Assembly: GCA_024642705.1 (NCBI GenBank)
Contig: JAHEAQ010000001.1
Span: forward strand, 277,575 to 341,574
Origin: Bacteroidota bacterium
Lineage (GTDB): Bacteria; Bacteroidota; Bacteroidia; Chitinophagales; Saprospiraceae
Reading direction: 5' to 3'
Length of the DNA: 64,000 nucleotides
This document shows, piece after piece, positions 34,901 to 44,091 of the stretch (the stretch's first letter is position 1; each line of letters starts with the position of its first letter). The notes beneath the pieces were generated by a model that was given only the letters and a program-made list of their open reading frames with translations, was not told the origin of the DNA and did not search any database. Both the position numbers and the translations under genes were made by a program.

Positions 34901-37866
34901 TCCATTCTTCTTACCCAAAAATCAATTGGTCCGCAACCGTCATATGATCCATCGTCAAATGTTTCCACGTGCACTTTCGTGCTTCCATCATTAGATTGAT
35001 TGTTCAAAGTAACCACAGTATGTTGATCTGCTATAGCTACAGGAGGTACTTTATCTACCACAGTGATTGAACCATAGCTATAACTTAAATTACCACAGCA
35101 ATCTTCAGCAGTTGCAGTCAAAATAATTGGTTCATTCAAATCTGTTAAAGCTACGCTTGGAATAAATATTTTTTTGCTCACTGGATCATAAGTTCCTACA
35201 GAAACAGACCAGCTATATTTAATGGTATTAGAACATTGATCCACTGCTTTTACTGTTGGCAATGAATAGGTAGCTCCACAACCCCATAAATCTGTACTAA
35301 TGGTAACATCTGGAACCTCAATTGTGAATTCTGGGGCTTCTAGATCCATAACTTTGATCAATTGTTCGTGCACAGCAAATTCACCAGTACACCAATCAAA
35401 AACATCCCAAGTTCTTAATATTTTGAAAGAAGGACTAGAATTAGAACAATTGTCATTACAGATATCAATAATCAAATCTTCATAAAAAGAAAATATCGTT
35501 CCACAGGTTCCAATATTTCCTGGAGCTCCTGTTCCCGGAAGAACTTCAACACCTTTACTATCTAATTTAGGAAAAGGGCTAGGAATAATCCTTCCATCCT
35601 CTCTAATTATGGTGTTCCATTCCTTTCCTGCTCCATCACAAGTTAAAACAGGGTTGCTCCCCACACCATGGTCAGAAATGCCAGTATGGACTTCTATACC
35701 ATCATAGTGTTCCGGGTATATTGCGCCTTGAAAAGTTTCTCTTTCTACATATATGGTTTGCGTACATGGAAGCGAAATATTTCCGGATGCATCTTTTGCA
35801 ATAAAAGTTCTTGATATTATTTTTTGGTATGGTCCTGAACAACCTAAATTTTGGACAGCGTCCATATATTTAAGATCTATTTCACAATTTCCAATTGTCA
35901 ATCTATTGTCATAATCCATCATCACAGCACCTCCAAAAGTAGGTATACCTAAAGCTGCTGTGTCCATTGCTTCTGTACATAATACTACAAAATCCCTTGG
36001 GCAAAACAAAATTGGAGCATGTTTATCTTCGATGGTAACATTTCCCCAACAAGTATTGAGACCGTTAGGGTCTGTAACACTGACTTTATAAGTCTTACCA
36101 ACATGAATTTCTGTAAAAGTTAATGTTGAGCCTTGAAGAATTGTACCTCCAGGCAATGTAGTAGATAAAGTCAATAAACTCAAATCTGTACATAAATTAC
36201 CTGTTAGCAATTGAGATGCATCTATAGTGGCTTCGCAGTTCTGATCAATAGAAACATTGATAGATCCGAGGCAATTCATTTGAACTGGAATTAAATCGGA
36301 TGGCTGAACAGTTACTGTCCATGAACAAGGTGAAGCTCCTGCATATGCTACACAATTATCAGCTCCTTCTCCCCAAGCATTAGCTATATCCATGTTGACA
36401 AGGCTACCATTATAACCATTTACAACATCAGTTAAGGTAGAACTTCCAGTCCCATCTTCAAAATCATAGTATGCAACTAATCCAGTTTGGGCTCCTGCAT
36501 AGCAACCGTATGCATCATCATATATTTGTGAAGCACTTCTTCCCACATTCCAGATTTTGACATCATCCATCATACCATTGATATGGTTGTGGTATCCAGA
36601 AAATCCTAGAGTTACAGGATCTGTAGTTGAAGAATTGTCACCAGCAGCAAAAGCAGCACTTGAATAAAGAACGCCATTAAAATAAACTTCCCATGTACCG
36701 CCTCTTCTAACTCCAGCTACATGTACCCATTCATTTAAAGGTAAAACTGGACCAAGTATATCATTGTATATTAAACTGTTTGCAACAGTTGTTGATTGCC
36801 ACAATAATGTACCATCGCTTCTTACCCATAATCCATATGACCTACCTGTTAAAAAATCTCCTTTACCAACTAGCCTTCCCCAATCAATCATCGGATAGGC
36901 ATCAAGTTTTACCCAAGTTTCAACTGTAATATCACCTGTAATGTTTAAAGCTGCATTATGTGGTATCGAAACCTGGTCATTGCTTCCATCAAAATCCAAT
37001 CCACCAGTTGTTTTTCTGAATTCATAACCATAAGTATAAACTCCTTCACCTATTGGTGTTCCACTAGGTCCACCACCAAAATCAGTCATATTAAGGTATC
37101 CGTCACATGGAATAACTGAAGAGCCAGCCACATCATAACCATATACATTTTCGCAACCAGGTGCAACTTCAATAGTTAAATCAGAAGGACAAACTAAGCT
37201 TGGAACAGCTTCATTTATAGTGGTTACAGCTACTTCACAACTTCCTTGTCTGATGAAAGTTCCATTTCTGTATTTACGCAAATGTATGCTGTAATAAGAA
37301 GGATTTCCATCATGTGCATTCGCAACCAAGGTTTGTTCGTTAGAAGTTTCGCTCCAAGAAAAATGGATTAAATCAACGAATCCTAAATCGCAATTTACTT
37401 GTTGAAAATCAATAGGATCTGGTAAGGTGTATTCTGCCATACATCCGCCTCCCAAATCAATTGTAATGTCATCGCAAATATTATCTGGAATATCTGGAAA
37501 CTCTGATACAAAAAGGATAAAGCTGCATTCATCAGTATTGTTGTTAACATCTTCTGCTTTGATGGTAACTTGCGTAATACCGAAGTTGAAATTTTCTCCG
37601 TTTTGCAATATACTTATTGGCCTAGAACCATTAATAGTAGCTACTTCCGTGATAAATGAAACTGTCGTATTAGCAGGAGTAGTTAAAATTGGCGGTACAG
37701 CATAAAAGCCTTGGCAAGTATTATTTGCTGGCAGATAAATGTATTTATCTGGGCAATTGTTAATGGTTACTTGCCCAAAAACTTGAGTAATTGCAAGACT
37801 GAATAAAACAAAAGTAAACGTACGGATAATACGAAAACTTAAGGTTGGTCTTAAGAAACGATTCAT
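31999..37866 (-). CDS. giant HYR/LamG/dockerin surface protein with T9SS sorting domain
   Basis: This 1955-residue secreted protein has a signal peptide (1-32, ending QVFGQ), many Cys-containing HYR-like beta-sandwich repeats, a LamG domain at about 292-510 (LDFDGSNDQVSIPHNAALNI; EWVHVAGVRRGGTWEVYFNG; MMDDVKIWN), and more HYR-like repeats (APTIVCP, DKLAPT). Near 1602-1668 is a dockerin type I pair (VSTLDLVLIQRHILG and DINNNATVSASDLLQLRKLI), then a cohesin-like domain (about 1740-1862: FGIEFDQKLLQYNTIQAG), and a T9SS type A C-terminal domain (NEPNPFSNSTSISF...). It is likely a surface or matrix adhesin. Lone gene, own terminator. Confidence 0.9.
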   Translation of the reverse strand: MNRFLRPTLSFRIIRTFTFVLFSLAITQVFGQVTINNCPDKYIYLPANNTCQGFYAVPPILTTPANTTVSFITEVATINGSRPISILQNGENFNFGITQVTIKAEDVNNNTDECSFILFVSEFPDIPDNICDDITIDLGGGCMAEYTLPDPIDFQQVNCDLGFVDLIHFSWSETSNEQTLVANAHDGNPSYYSIHLRKYRNGTFIRQGSCEVAVTTINEAVPSLVCPSDLTIEVAPGCENVYGYDVAGSSVIPCDGYLNMTDFGGGPSGTPIGEGVYTYGYEFRKTTGGLDFDGSNDQVSIPHNAALNITGDITVETWVKLDAYPMIDWGRLVGKGDFLTGRSYGLWVRSDGTLLWQSTTVANSLIYNDILGPVLPLNEWVHVAGVRRGGTWEVYFNGVLYSSAAFAAGDNSSTTDPVTLGFSGYHNHINGMMDDVKIWNVGRSASQIYDDAYGCYAGAQTGLVAYYDFEDGTGSSTLTDVVNGYNGSLVNMDIANAWGEGADNCVAYAGASPCSWTVTVQPSDLIPVQMNCLGSINVSIDQNCEATIDASQLLTGNLCTDLSLLTLSTTLPGGTILQGSTLTFTEIHVGKTYKVSVTDPNGLNTCWGNVTIEDKHAPILFCPRDFVVLCTEAMDTAALGIPTFGGAVMMDYDNRLTIGNCEIDLKYMDAVQNLGCSGPYQKIISRTFIAKDASGNISLPCTQTIYVERETFQGAIYPEHYDGIEVHTGISDHGVGSNPVLTCDGAGKEWNTIIREDGRIIPSPFPKLDSKGVEVLPGTGAPGNIGTCGTIFSFYEDLIIDICNDNCSNSSPSFKILRTWDVFDWCTGEFAVHEQLIKVMDLEAPEFTIEVPDVTISTDLWGCGATYSLPTVKAVDQCSNTIKYSWSVSVGTYDPVSKKIFIPSVALTDLNEPIILTATAEDCCGNLSYSYGSITVVDKVPPVAIADQHTVVTLNNQSNDGSTKVHVETFDDGSYDGCGPIDFWVRRMDKACAEYDGIGADGKPDLTEINELTKFQKYVHFCCDDTDEDQMVVFMVCDDADRDGTPEMNGDDNCTTVMVSVDVQDKLAPTIVCPPTKTIDCIEFATYDDYLNTTLSETQMKFLDDRFGGAYSNSTCGELGVQTFSGEDICGIGTAKRTFVVISSTGQATCTQNINIIVKVENVLSCSDITFPEGSPEDILYRAFIKKEYTDKKNKDYDPNLIWCLMNPGLIGDTEFTGVNLPAIKVENCTGVTITKPVIDIDNLCSEIGINLTLDTFNFAGGGCMKILAHWEIIDQCLFQENYEPLGYNEINPFVDENGYYEMYVEYDIFDNVGPVVACSNVTVATTDCDYNYGSFTISATDACTPANIISYTYKVDVGNDGKFEYPKGGGFAEGKTFDANKVAGLGIGKHAIKWITYDGCGNYTTCHQEIEVKKQVKEPTPYCHLGLSSAVMNANYGCSVEFWATDFVAGGDDDCDAVLTYLMIPYPDIYGKVEDDNDDLSVQEARDKAKPNWTFDCKYIENGKSHVVELRIYAIDADGNYDFCDASLTLNDNFDCCDDLVFGDSSIIAGKIGTESGLTLKDIDVSIMTNAPEFPRTQLSNQEGSFMFSNLPKEYNYEINAYNNKNTREGVSTLDLVLIQRHILGIAALDSPYKIIAADINNNATVSASDLLQLRKLILGLYPNDNLPNNTSWRFVDNKHSFVSPAQPFPFDEVVNVNNLSQSMFNQNFVGVKVGDVNGSVSNSILGNANVRSAESFEMNVLDVAFAANDKISVDFTSADVKSLYGMQFGIEFDQKLLQYNTIQAGSLNITGENISVKDGIITVSWNEASLNTFEKNEILFSIEFVAKGNGTLSEEIKITDKTLNSESYNELLETSNINITFRSIGDEDFVLLQNEPNPFSNSTSISFVLPQEGNASIKVYDVTGKLILSKEKVFTKGLNTVIIKGNELNVSGVLYYQLIYGNSSATRKMILMD

Positions 37867-38541
37867 GAGATAAGTTTTGGTTCAAAAAATTTTTAATTAG
37901 CCTTTAAAAAAGACTTCTGCAAAAATTAGTTATTATCATTCTGTTACTAAGTAGACACAAAATCCCCTTAGAACCCCAAAAATACGCATACATTTTATCA
38001 TGTCAAAGGATTTATAAACAAATGATGGCCAAGAAATTACATAAATATAGTTATGATATATACACTACTGTAAAGCAGTATTTTAAATATGTAACATTTG
38101 TTTTATTTGTTAAAGCTATATTTATTGTGGCCAAGAAATACATATTTTTTTGTTACATATTTCATATTACTTGAACAATTGATTGCTAAAATATACAATT
38201 GTTTGCCTGTAGATTTAGAATATAATATTCAATTATTTTTAAATAAAGAAAGGAATTGTAAAATACTAATAAACTTCAAAAAATAGCAAATTTGAATCTA
38301 ACAAATTTGGTAAAAAATTAAACTCAAACAACAAAAAAAAATGACTCAAATTGAATTGGAAAATCAAAATTTTTGAATGGCAAAAACAAACTTATTATTC
38401 TCCAAATTTTCAATAAAAAAAGCTTCAAAAGAATCAAATATTAACAATATGTTTAATATTATTGCCAAATATTAATTCAATATTTTATTTTATACGAAAT
38501 TTATATCTATTTTATCTTTAATTATTTTTGAATTGCAAAAT
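37867..38541. other. intergenic region, 675 bp, very AT-rich
   Basis: Between the divergent-looking start of the HYR giant gene (minus) and the proS stop codon (minus). No gene supported; a 62-codon open frame at 38098-38286 has no protein-like features. The 12-mer TGGCCAAGAAAT occurs at 38026-38037 and 38128-38139. Confidence 0.6.
38026..38139. repeat. two copies of a 12-bp motif, 102 bp apart
   Basis: TGGCCAAGAAAT is at 38026-38037 and 38128-38139, each followed by a similar TACATA-type sequence. They lie upstream of the HYR giant gene start and could be binding sites, but two copies in AT-rich DNA is weak evidence. Confidence 0.3.
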
Positions 38542-40008
38542 TTAATATGCCTTAGCAAAAATCACTTTTCGCATTGATTTTTTACCGCTAAATACGCACT
38601 TTCCTTCTTCCTCTTTCGCATCTAATGGGATGCACCGAATAGTTGCTTTGGTCTGTTCTTTAATCTTTAATTCAGTTTCAGTAGTCCCGTCCCAATGCGC
38701 TTCAATAAAACCACCTTTCTCATTTAGAATTCGCTCGAATTCCTCCATATCACTAGCACTAGATGTGTTGTCTGCTCTAAATTGTTTTGCTTTTTCAAAC
38801 AAGTTCACCTGAATTTCCGCTAATAAATTTTCAACATAGGATGCAATTTCATTTCTTGATACATTAACCTTTTCTTTTGTATCCCTCCTCGCTACTTCAA
38901 CTTCATTTCTCTCAAGATCTCTTGCTCCAAGACCAATTCTAACTGGAAAACCCAACATTTCATATTCTGCAAATTTAAACCCTGGTCTGTTTTTCTTATC
39001 ACTATCAATCTTCACTGAAATACCTTTTGCTTCTAGTTCTTTTTTTATCAAATTGGCTTCTTCCATCAGCACTCCATTTGGCTTAGGAATAGGAATAATT
39101 ACCACTTGAATTGGCGCTAATTTCGGAGGTAAAACCAATCCATCATCATCGGAATGTGTCATTATTAAAGCTCCCACAAGTCTTGTCGAAACCCCCCAAG
39201 ATGTAGCCCAAACAAATTCTTCTTTGTTTCCTTCATTTAAAAATTTAACTTCAAAAGCTTTAGCAAAATTTTGTCCAAGGAAATGTGATGTTCCAGCTTG
39301 CAATGCTTTTCCATCTTGCATCATTGCTTCTATTGTATAGGTGTCTACTGCACCAGCAAATCGCTCATTTGCAGATTTAGAACCCTTAATAACTGGCATT
39401 GCCATAAATTCTTCAGCAAATTCAGCATATAGATCATGAATCAATCTCGACTCCGCAATCGCTTCTTTCTTAGTGGAATGTGCAGTATGCCCTTCTTGCC
39501 ACAAAAATTCAGAAGTTCTCAGAAACGGCCTAGTTCTCATTTCCCACCTCATCACATTGGCCCATTGATTGATCAACAGAGGTAAATCCCTATAAGACTG
39601 GATCCAATCTTTATAAGTATTCCAAATGATTGTTTCCGAAGTTGGCCTTATGATTAATTCTTCCTCTAATTTTGCATCAGGATCTACAATAACGCCCGTC
39701 CCATTCGGATCATTCATTAATCTATGGTGGGTAACAACTGCACATTCTTTGGCAAAACCATCGACGTGTTCTGCTTCTTTACTTAAAAAACTTTTTGGAA
39801 TCAGCAGCGGAAAATAAGCATTAACATGACCTGTTTGCTTGAACATTAAATCCAATTGATCTCTTATTTTTTCCCATATTGCAAACCCATAGGGTTTGAT
39901 AACCATACATCCCCTTACTGCTGAGTTATCAGCTAATCCTGCTTTTTTCACAATGTCCAAATACCATTGTGAATAATCTTCTGATCTGCTTGTAATTTCT
40001 TTAGCCAT
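38542..40008 (-). CDS. proS: prolyl-tRNA synthetase
   Basis: This 488-residue class II enzyme is of the short, eukaryote/archaea-like type without the editing insertion. It shows [15 protein letters not shown], class II motif 2 ([20 protein letters not shown]), motif 3 region ([20 protein letters not shown]), the anticodon-binding domain ([14 protein letters not shown]) and the C-terminal [20 protein letters not shown] zinc-type extension. It charges tRNA-Pro. A conserved TTTTATTGCGGACTT on the minus strand, 160 bp upstream, may be its promoter. Confidence 0.96.
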   Translation of the reverse strand: MAKEITSRSEDYSQWYLDIVKKAGLADNSAVRGCMVIKPYGFAIWEKIRDQLDLMFKQTGHVNAYFPLLIPKSFLSKEAEHVDGFAKECAVVTHHRLMNDPNGTGVIVDPDAKLEEELIIRPTSETIIWNTYKDWIQSYRDLPLLINQWANVMRWEMRTRPFLRTSEFLWQEGHTAHSTKKEAIAESRLIHDLYAEFAEEFMAMPVIKGSKSANERFAGAVDTYTIEAMMQDGKALQAGTSHFLGQNFAKAFEVKFLNEGNKEEFVWATSWGVSTRLVGALIMTHSDDDGLVLPPKLAPIQVVIIPIPKPNGVLMEEANLIKKELEAKGISVKIDSDKKNRPGFKFAEYEMLGFPVRIGLGARDLERNEVEVARRDTKEKVNVSRNEIASYVENLLAEIQVNLFEKAKQFRADNTSSASDMEEFERILNEKGGFIEAHWDGTTETELKIKEQTKATIRCIPLDAKEEEGKCVFSGKKSMRKVIFAKAY

Positions 40009-40167
40009 TCTTAAAAATGAAATTTTTTGTTAATATTATGCTAAAAATGTAAAACTTAGAACTTTTGGTTCGTTCTTACCATTGTAAAGGTATATTTTAT
40101 ATGGTAAAAAGCATTTTAAAATATATTTAACAGGTGCGAATATAAAGTTTAAGCTATTTTTAACAGA

Positions 40168-40182
40168 AAGTCCGCAATAAAA
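40168..40182 (-). promoter_or_regulatory. 15-bp motif shared with the EF-G paralogue promoter region
   Basis: On the minus strand TTTTATTGCGGACTT is identical to 11005-11019 upstream of the EF-G paralogue, and both stand upstream of minus-strand translation genes. It may be a promoter -7/start region or an activator site. Confidence 0.35.
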
Positions 40183-40244
40183 GTAATAAATTGCAGAGAA
40201 ACAATAAGAGAGTCGAATTTTCTTAGTTTAATAAATTAAAAGTT

Positions 40245-41525
40245 ATGAAAAATTATTTTTTTCCAACGTTCATTTTGAGTATCCTAATTGGATTTGGCTC
40301 ATTAAACTTAAATGCTCAATTTGACGATCTATACTACGATCCTGAAGTTGATGCGCCACTATATTCTGCTAGTGATTCGCAGTACGACACCTATGTAGAG
40401 GATGAATATGCTTATGATGATCAAGAGTACGAATATTACAACGATTACGATTATCAATACACTTCAAGGATAAGAAGATTTAGAAGACCGTCTGTTGCAA
40501 TTGGTTTTTATAATCCATTCTATACAGATATCGCATTTTACGATCCATTCTTTGATTCTTATTATATTGACCCATTCGACAGATGCTATACAAGTTACTA
40601 TGGTGGTTTTGGTTACAATCGTTTCAATAGATTCAATAGATGGAATAATTATGGATATGGTGGATTTGGCAATCCGTACGGATTTGGTAATAGCTTTGTA
40701 TATGTAAATAATTATTATGGAAGTGGTTATTACAATCCTTACAATAATTATTGGAGTCATGGTAATAGATATTTTGGAAATTCTTATTACAATAATTATA
40801 ACTCTAACCACCATAATAATGGATGGACTTCTAATAACAACACCAATACTAACGGTACATATTATGGATCTAGATATGGAGGATCTACCAAGTCCTCTAC
40901 AAAAGGCATAGTAAGAAATCCTGGTTCTGTTAGACCTGATAGAGATTTCAATCCAAGAAATACGGATGCTGTAAACAGTTCTCAAGGAGGTTTAACAAGA
41001 GAGGCTACAACTCCTAGAAACAATAGTCCTAGAGTATTCGAAAATACAAATCAGAGGGACAACAAATCAATTGTTGGACCTGGAAGAACATCTGGAGTAA
41101 CCACAAGCAGACCTTCTGTAGGTAATTCCGATTCAGATAGAGCAAATAGAACATTATCTTCACAAGGGCAATCTGGAAGAAATATGGATTCAAGGTCTAA
41201 TCAGAGACAGATAACTTCTCCAACCAGAGGTAATACTTCTTCTCAAAATAGAAGTGTCAGTCCTACTAGATCAAGTTCTACACGAAGTTATACACCTCAA
41301 AGATCATCTGGAAACTCAAGTTCAATTCGAAGTTCAAGTTCTCAAAGATCTTCTGGAAACTCAAATTCAATTCGAAGTTCAAGTTCTCAAAGATCATCTG
41401 GAAATTCAAGTTCCGTTAGATCTTCTGGGGGTTCTTCAAGTTCAGCAAGATCATCTAGTGGAGGATCAAGTTCTTCTTCAAGGAGTTCTAGTTCTTCTGG
41501 AAGAGGAGGAAGAGGAGGCTTATAA
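40245..41525 (+). CDS. secreted low-complexity protein (Tyr/Asp, Asn/Gly, then Ser/Arg-rich)
   Basis: This 426-residue protein has a signal peptide (1-24, ending LNAQ). The mature chain is of strongly biased composition: residues 25-75 are Asp/Tyr/Glu-rich (YDDQEYEYYNDYDYQY), about 80-215 are Tyr/Gly/Asn/Phe-rich (GYNRFNRFNRWNNYGYGG), and about 220-426 are Ser/Arg/Thr/Gly-rich, ending in Ser-Gly runs and GRGGRGGL. Similar Bacteroidota proteins are often annotated only as hypothetical or, by composition, vitellogenin-like. The C-terminal part contains an in-register 15-residue repeat. It is followed by a terminator. Function unknown; a structural matrix role is a guess. Confidence 0.7.
   Translation: MKNYFFPTFILSILIGFGSLNLNAQFDDLYYDPEVDAPLYSASDSQYDTYVEDEYAYDDQEYEYYNDYDYQYTSRIRRFRRPSVAIGFYNPFYTDIAFYDPFFDSYYIDPFDRCYTSYYGGFGYNRFNRFNRWNNYGYGGFGNPYGFGNSFVYVNNYYGSGYYNPYNNYWSHGNRYFGNSYYNNYNSNHHNNGWTSNNNTNTNGTYYGSRYGGSTKSSTKGIVRNPGSVRPDRDFNPRNTDAVNSSQGGLTREATTPRNNSPRVFENTNQRDNKSIVGPGRTSGVTTSRPSVGNSDSDRANRTLSSQGQSGRNMDSRSNQRQITSPTRGNTSSQNRSVSPTRSSSTRSYTPQRSSGNSSSIRSSSSQRSSGNSNSIRSSSSQRSSGNSSSVRSSGGSSSSARSSSGGSSSSSRSSSSSGRGGRGGL
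41298..41432 (+). repeat. 45-bp tandem repeat, three units
   Basis: Units start at 41298, 41343 and 41388 with exactly 45-bp period; the first two differ at only 2 positions, the third is partly degenerate. They encode QRSSGNSSSIRSSSS-like 15-residue blocks and so keep the reading frame on copy-number change. Confidence 0.85.
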
Positions 41526-41555
41526 TTAATTAAGTTTTTCCAAAAAAAATAAGTC

Positions 41556-41590
41556 GGGGTGAATTGATTGAATTAATTCACCCCTTTTTT
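41556..41590 (+). terminator. Rho-independent terminator after the low-complexity gene
   Basis: GGGGTGAATT (41556-41565) pairs with AATTCACCCC (41575-41584) around a 9-nt loop and is followed by TTTTTT. An A-run lies upstream, but no gene converges here. Confidence 0.9.
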
Positions 41591-41642
41591 ATACCTACTA
41601 TTGAACTAAACTAAGAATAGTACCTATTAAAATTAGAATAAT

Positions 41643-43121
41643 ATGAAAAATAACATATTTATTATAGCAATCGCAATCTTATTCAGCTCCGCATTAGATT
41701 CACAGACTATGGCAGATGTTTTAAGATATTCATTTGTAAATCCAACTGGTTCTGCAAGATTTCTTGGTGCAGGTGGATCTATGGGAGCATTAGGAGCTGA
41801 CTATTCCTCTATAAGTGCAAATCCTGCCGGCTTAGGTGCTTATTGGACTTCTGAATTTGTAATCTCCCCTTCTATTTTGAGTTCAAAAACTGATTCTAGA
41901 TTAAAAGGAATAACCAATGAAGGAAGAAATGTAGCTAGTTTAAAAATAGACAACTTTGGTATGGTATTCAACAATACTCCTAAAAAAGGAGGCCTGAAAT
42001 CTTTTAACACTGCAATTGGAATGAACAAAATTGCTGATTTCAATGACGAATTTACTTTTTCAGGATATACGCAAGGGACCATTGCAGAAAGATTTGCGGA
42101 AAGAGCGAATGGAAAAGATGTAGATAATCTTGATGCTTTTGAAGCCGATTTAGCATATGCCTCTGGTGTAATCTATGCTCCAGATGAAAACAACACTTAT
42201 TATACTGATTTTTTACCCAGTGATTTTGTGCAAAAAAGTCAAGATGTTGACCAATCAGGTGGCATAAATGAGTTGTTGTTTGGTTTTGGGGGTAATTTGG
42301 GAAATAAAATATTAATCGGAGTGACTGTAGGTGTGCCTTTTCTAAATTATGAAAGTACAAAGACTTATACCGAAACCGATGAATCTGATGAAATTCCAGC
42401 TTTCAACAAGCTAGAATTCAAAGAATACTTAAATACTTCAGGAATAGGATATAATATTAAAGCTGGTGCAATATTCAAATTAACTAAAGAATTGCAAATT
42501 GGTGGAGCCATTCATTCACCAACAAAATATATATTAACTGATAATTATTTCAATTCTTTAAGTTACAGTTTTTTTGAAAATACCAATCAAGAACTTAGTC
42601 AAAGCTCACCAGATGGAAGCTTTAAATATAGATTGGAAACACCATGGAAAGCCATTGCAAGTGTAGGATTCAAGAAAAAAGTTGGAAAAATTGCAGGTTT
42701 TGTGAACGGAGACTTAGAATGGATCGATTATAGAAATGGTTCGCTAAACTTAGTGAAATATAGTTCTAATCAATTAGATGCAATCCTTCAAGAAGACATC
42801 AATGAACAAGTTGAAAGTCAACTTTTATCCGTTATAAATTTAAAAATTGGAAGTGAAATAGCATATAATAAATTTAGATTCAGAGGAGGTTACAATATGT
42901 TAGGCTCTCCATATGCAGCAGATAAAAATGTTTTTTTTCCAGCTTATTCAATGGGAATTGGATGGAGAGAAGACAAATATTATTTAGATTTTGGATTTAG
43001 AACATCAAAAGTTAAAGAAGGATACATACCATATTCAGTTCTTGATGATGATAGACTTCAATTGGTAGAAAACAATATTAAAAATACAAAAGTTGCAGTC
43101 ACTTTGGGATTTCAATTTTGA
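41643..43121 (+). CDS. OmpP1/FadL-like outer-membrane transport protein
   Basis: This 492-residue protein has a signal peptide ending ALDSQ and the N-terminal signature DVLRYSFVNPTGSARFLGAG plus SSISANPAGLGAYWTSEF, characteristic of the FadL-like family in Bacteroidota (an N-terminal plug segment that begins with small-residue-rich helices). Many barrel strands follow to the C-terminal VAVTLGFQF, with a terminal Phe as expected for BAM-assembled barrels. It probably carries hydrophobic compounds across the outer membrane. Confidence 0.85.
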   Translation: MKNNIFIIAIAILFSSALDSQTMADVLRYSFVNPTGSARFLGAGGSMGALGADYSSISANPAGLGAYWTSEFVISPSILSSKTDSRLKGITNEGRNVASLKIDNFGMVFNNTPKKGGLKSFNTAIGMNKIADFNDEFTFSGYTQGTIAERFAERANGKDVDNLDAFEADLAYASGVIYAPDENNTYYTDFLPSDFVQKSQDVDQSGGINELLFGFGGNLGNKILIGVTVGVPFLNYESTKTYTETDESDEIPAFNKLEFKEYLNTSGIGYNIKAGAIFKLTKELQIGGAIHSPTKYILTDNYFNSLSYSFFENTNQELSQSSPDGSFKYRLETPWKAIASVGFKKKVGKIAGFVNGDLEWIDYRNGSLNLVKYSSNQLDAILQEDINEQVESQLLSVINLKIGSEIAYNKFRFRGGYNMLGSPYAADKNVFFPAYSMGIGWREDKYYLDFGFRTSKVKEGYIPYSVLDDDRLQLVENNIKNTKVAVTLGFQF

Positions 43122-43146
43122 TTAGCAATTTTTAAAAAGAAATTAT

Positions 43147-43184
43147 AAGTGGAAGGAATCCATTTTTATGGTTTTCTTCCACTT
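43147..43184. terminator. convergent terminator overlapping the end of the CAP gene
   Basis: AAGTGGAAG (43147-43155) pairs with CTTCCACTT (43176-43184), with inner ATGG/CCAT pairing and a short loop, followed by TTTTTC on the plus strand. The right arm is also the last codons of the minus-strand CAP gene (stop at 43166-43168). Confidence 0.75.
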
Positions 43185-43639
43185 TTTCTTTTACCGAAAT
43201 GTTGCACCCAATATTTTCCTGAATGTGCAACTGCCATCTCATTTACTCCAGGTTCCATAATCATTTTACAGTGAGAAGGACTTTTTAACCAATCCACTAA
43301 GGCTTCGTCAAAATTTTTTTGACCTTCTGCAATATTTTCGCCTACCATTTGCCATTGATAACCTACTTTATCGACACGCTTTCCTACATTTTCGCCGCTC
43401 TTTGATACATGCGAAAAATATTTTTTATCATTCATATCTTTTGCATGTGTATATGCAGATATGAACAATTTCTCGTTCCAAGAAACATCTTTAACTGAAC
43501 CCATTTTTTCACCACCACAATAACATCCGGAATGTCTAATGGCATTAATTTTATTTACCATTAATTCATTTTCACTTTTTCCTAAGATCAACGCATTAAA
43601 TAAGGTAAGAAAAACAAAGGGAATATATAAGCCACTCAT
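43166..43639 (-). CDS. CAP/SCP-domain secreted protein
   Basis: This 157-residue protein has a hydrophobic N-terminal segment (residues 4-20) and a CAP domain (LMVNKINAIRHSGC; AYTHAKDMNDKKYFSHVSKS; VGENIAEGQKNFDEALVDWL; SPSHCKMIMEPGVNEMAVAH). Two extra cysteines (SGCYCGG) near residue 38 could form a disulfide. CAP proteins of bacteria are secreted and their activity is not settled. It is last in the minus-strand cluster LMW-PTP - ferritin - DUF2007 - CAP. Confidence 0.88.
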   Translation of the reverse strand: MSGLYIPFVFLTLFNALILGKSENELMVNKINAIRHSGCYCGGEKMGSVKDVSWNEKLFISAYTHAKDMNDKKYFSHVSKSGENVGKRVDKVGYQWQMVGENIAEGQKNFDEALVDWLKSPSHCKMIMEPGVNEMAVAHSGKYWVQHFGKRKSGRKP

Positions 43640-43670
43640 TTAAATAATTTATAATGAAACGCGAAAATGA

Positions 43671-44084
43671 TTATTTAATATTTTGAAAAGGAAAGAAAAA
43701 ATTTACAATAATCCCAAGGATAACTATAATAAAGAGTAAAAATATAAATGCTGATACAAAATTATTGTCAATCCAACCGCTATTCAACCAATTCTCGTGT
43801 TCAATAACTTTCTTATTGTAATAAATATCCTCTTTAGTTGCGTCTTTAAAATCTTCATTTTCAATATTATTCAGTTGATCTTCTTCTATAGCCTTAATTA
43901 AAAGGATGCTTTCATGAAATTGATTTTCAGCAACATTTAAAAAAACGCCTCCATCACTAAGTGGTAAAATAGTAGAAATATTTTCACTAGAAAGGAAACA
44001 TTGAATGCCAGCTTCCTGAAATTTGAGAAAATAAATATTCGCTTCGATATCTGAATAAAATCTTTTAATGATTTTGAACTCCAT
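43671..44084 (-). CDS. DUF2007-like protein with C-terminal membrane anchor
   Basis: This 137-residue protein starts FKIIKRFYSDIEANIYFLKF followed by QEAGIQCFLSSEN, the DUF2007 (putative signal-transducing) pattern with a ferredoxin-like fold. A single TM segment (FVSAFIFLLFIIVILGIIVN) lies at about residues 108-130. It is tightly packed between ferritin (7 bp) and the CAP gene (31 bp). Function unknown. Confidence 0.7.
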   Translation of the reverse strand: MEFKIIKRFYSDIEANIYFLKFQEAGIQCFLSSENISTILPLSDGGVFLNVAENQFHESILLIKAIEEDQLNNIENEDFKDATKEDIYYNKKVIEHENWLNSGWIDNNFVSAFIFLLFIIVILGIIVNFFFPFQNIK

Positions 44085-44091
44085 AAAAAAT

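Noticed and set aside
38098..38286. 62-codon plus-strand open frame downstream of the HYR giant gene start region
   Set aside because: Hydrophobic-rich but with no recognisable features in very AT-rich DNA; treated as noise.
40009..40244. Possible T-box or other riboswitch before proS
   Set aside because: No stem pattern or T-box core sequence visible, and T-boxes are not expected in Bacteroidota.
40464..40985. 173-codon minus-strand open frame opposite the Tyr/Gly-rich protein
   Set aside because: It is an Ile/Ser-rich shadow of the biased codons of the plus-strand gene, which has a signal peptide and a terminator.
41254..41529. 91-codon plus-strand open frame (VLQVQQDHL-type repeats) inside the low-complexity gene
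   Set aside because: It is the +1 frame of the 45-bp tandem repeat and mirrors its periodicity; no independent evidence.
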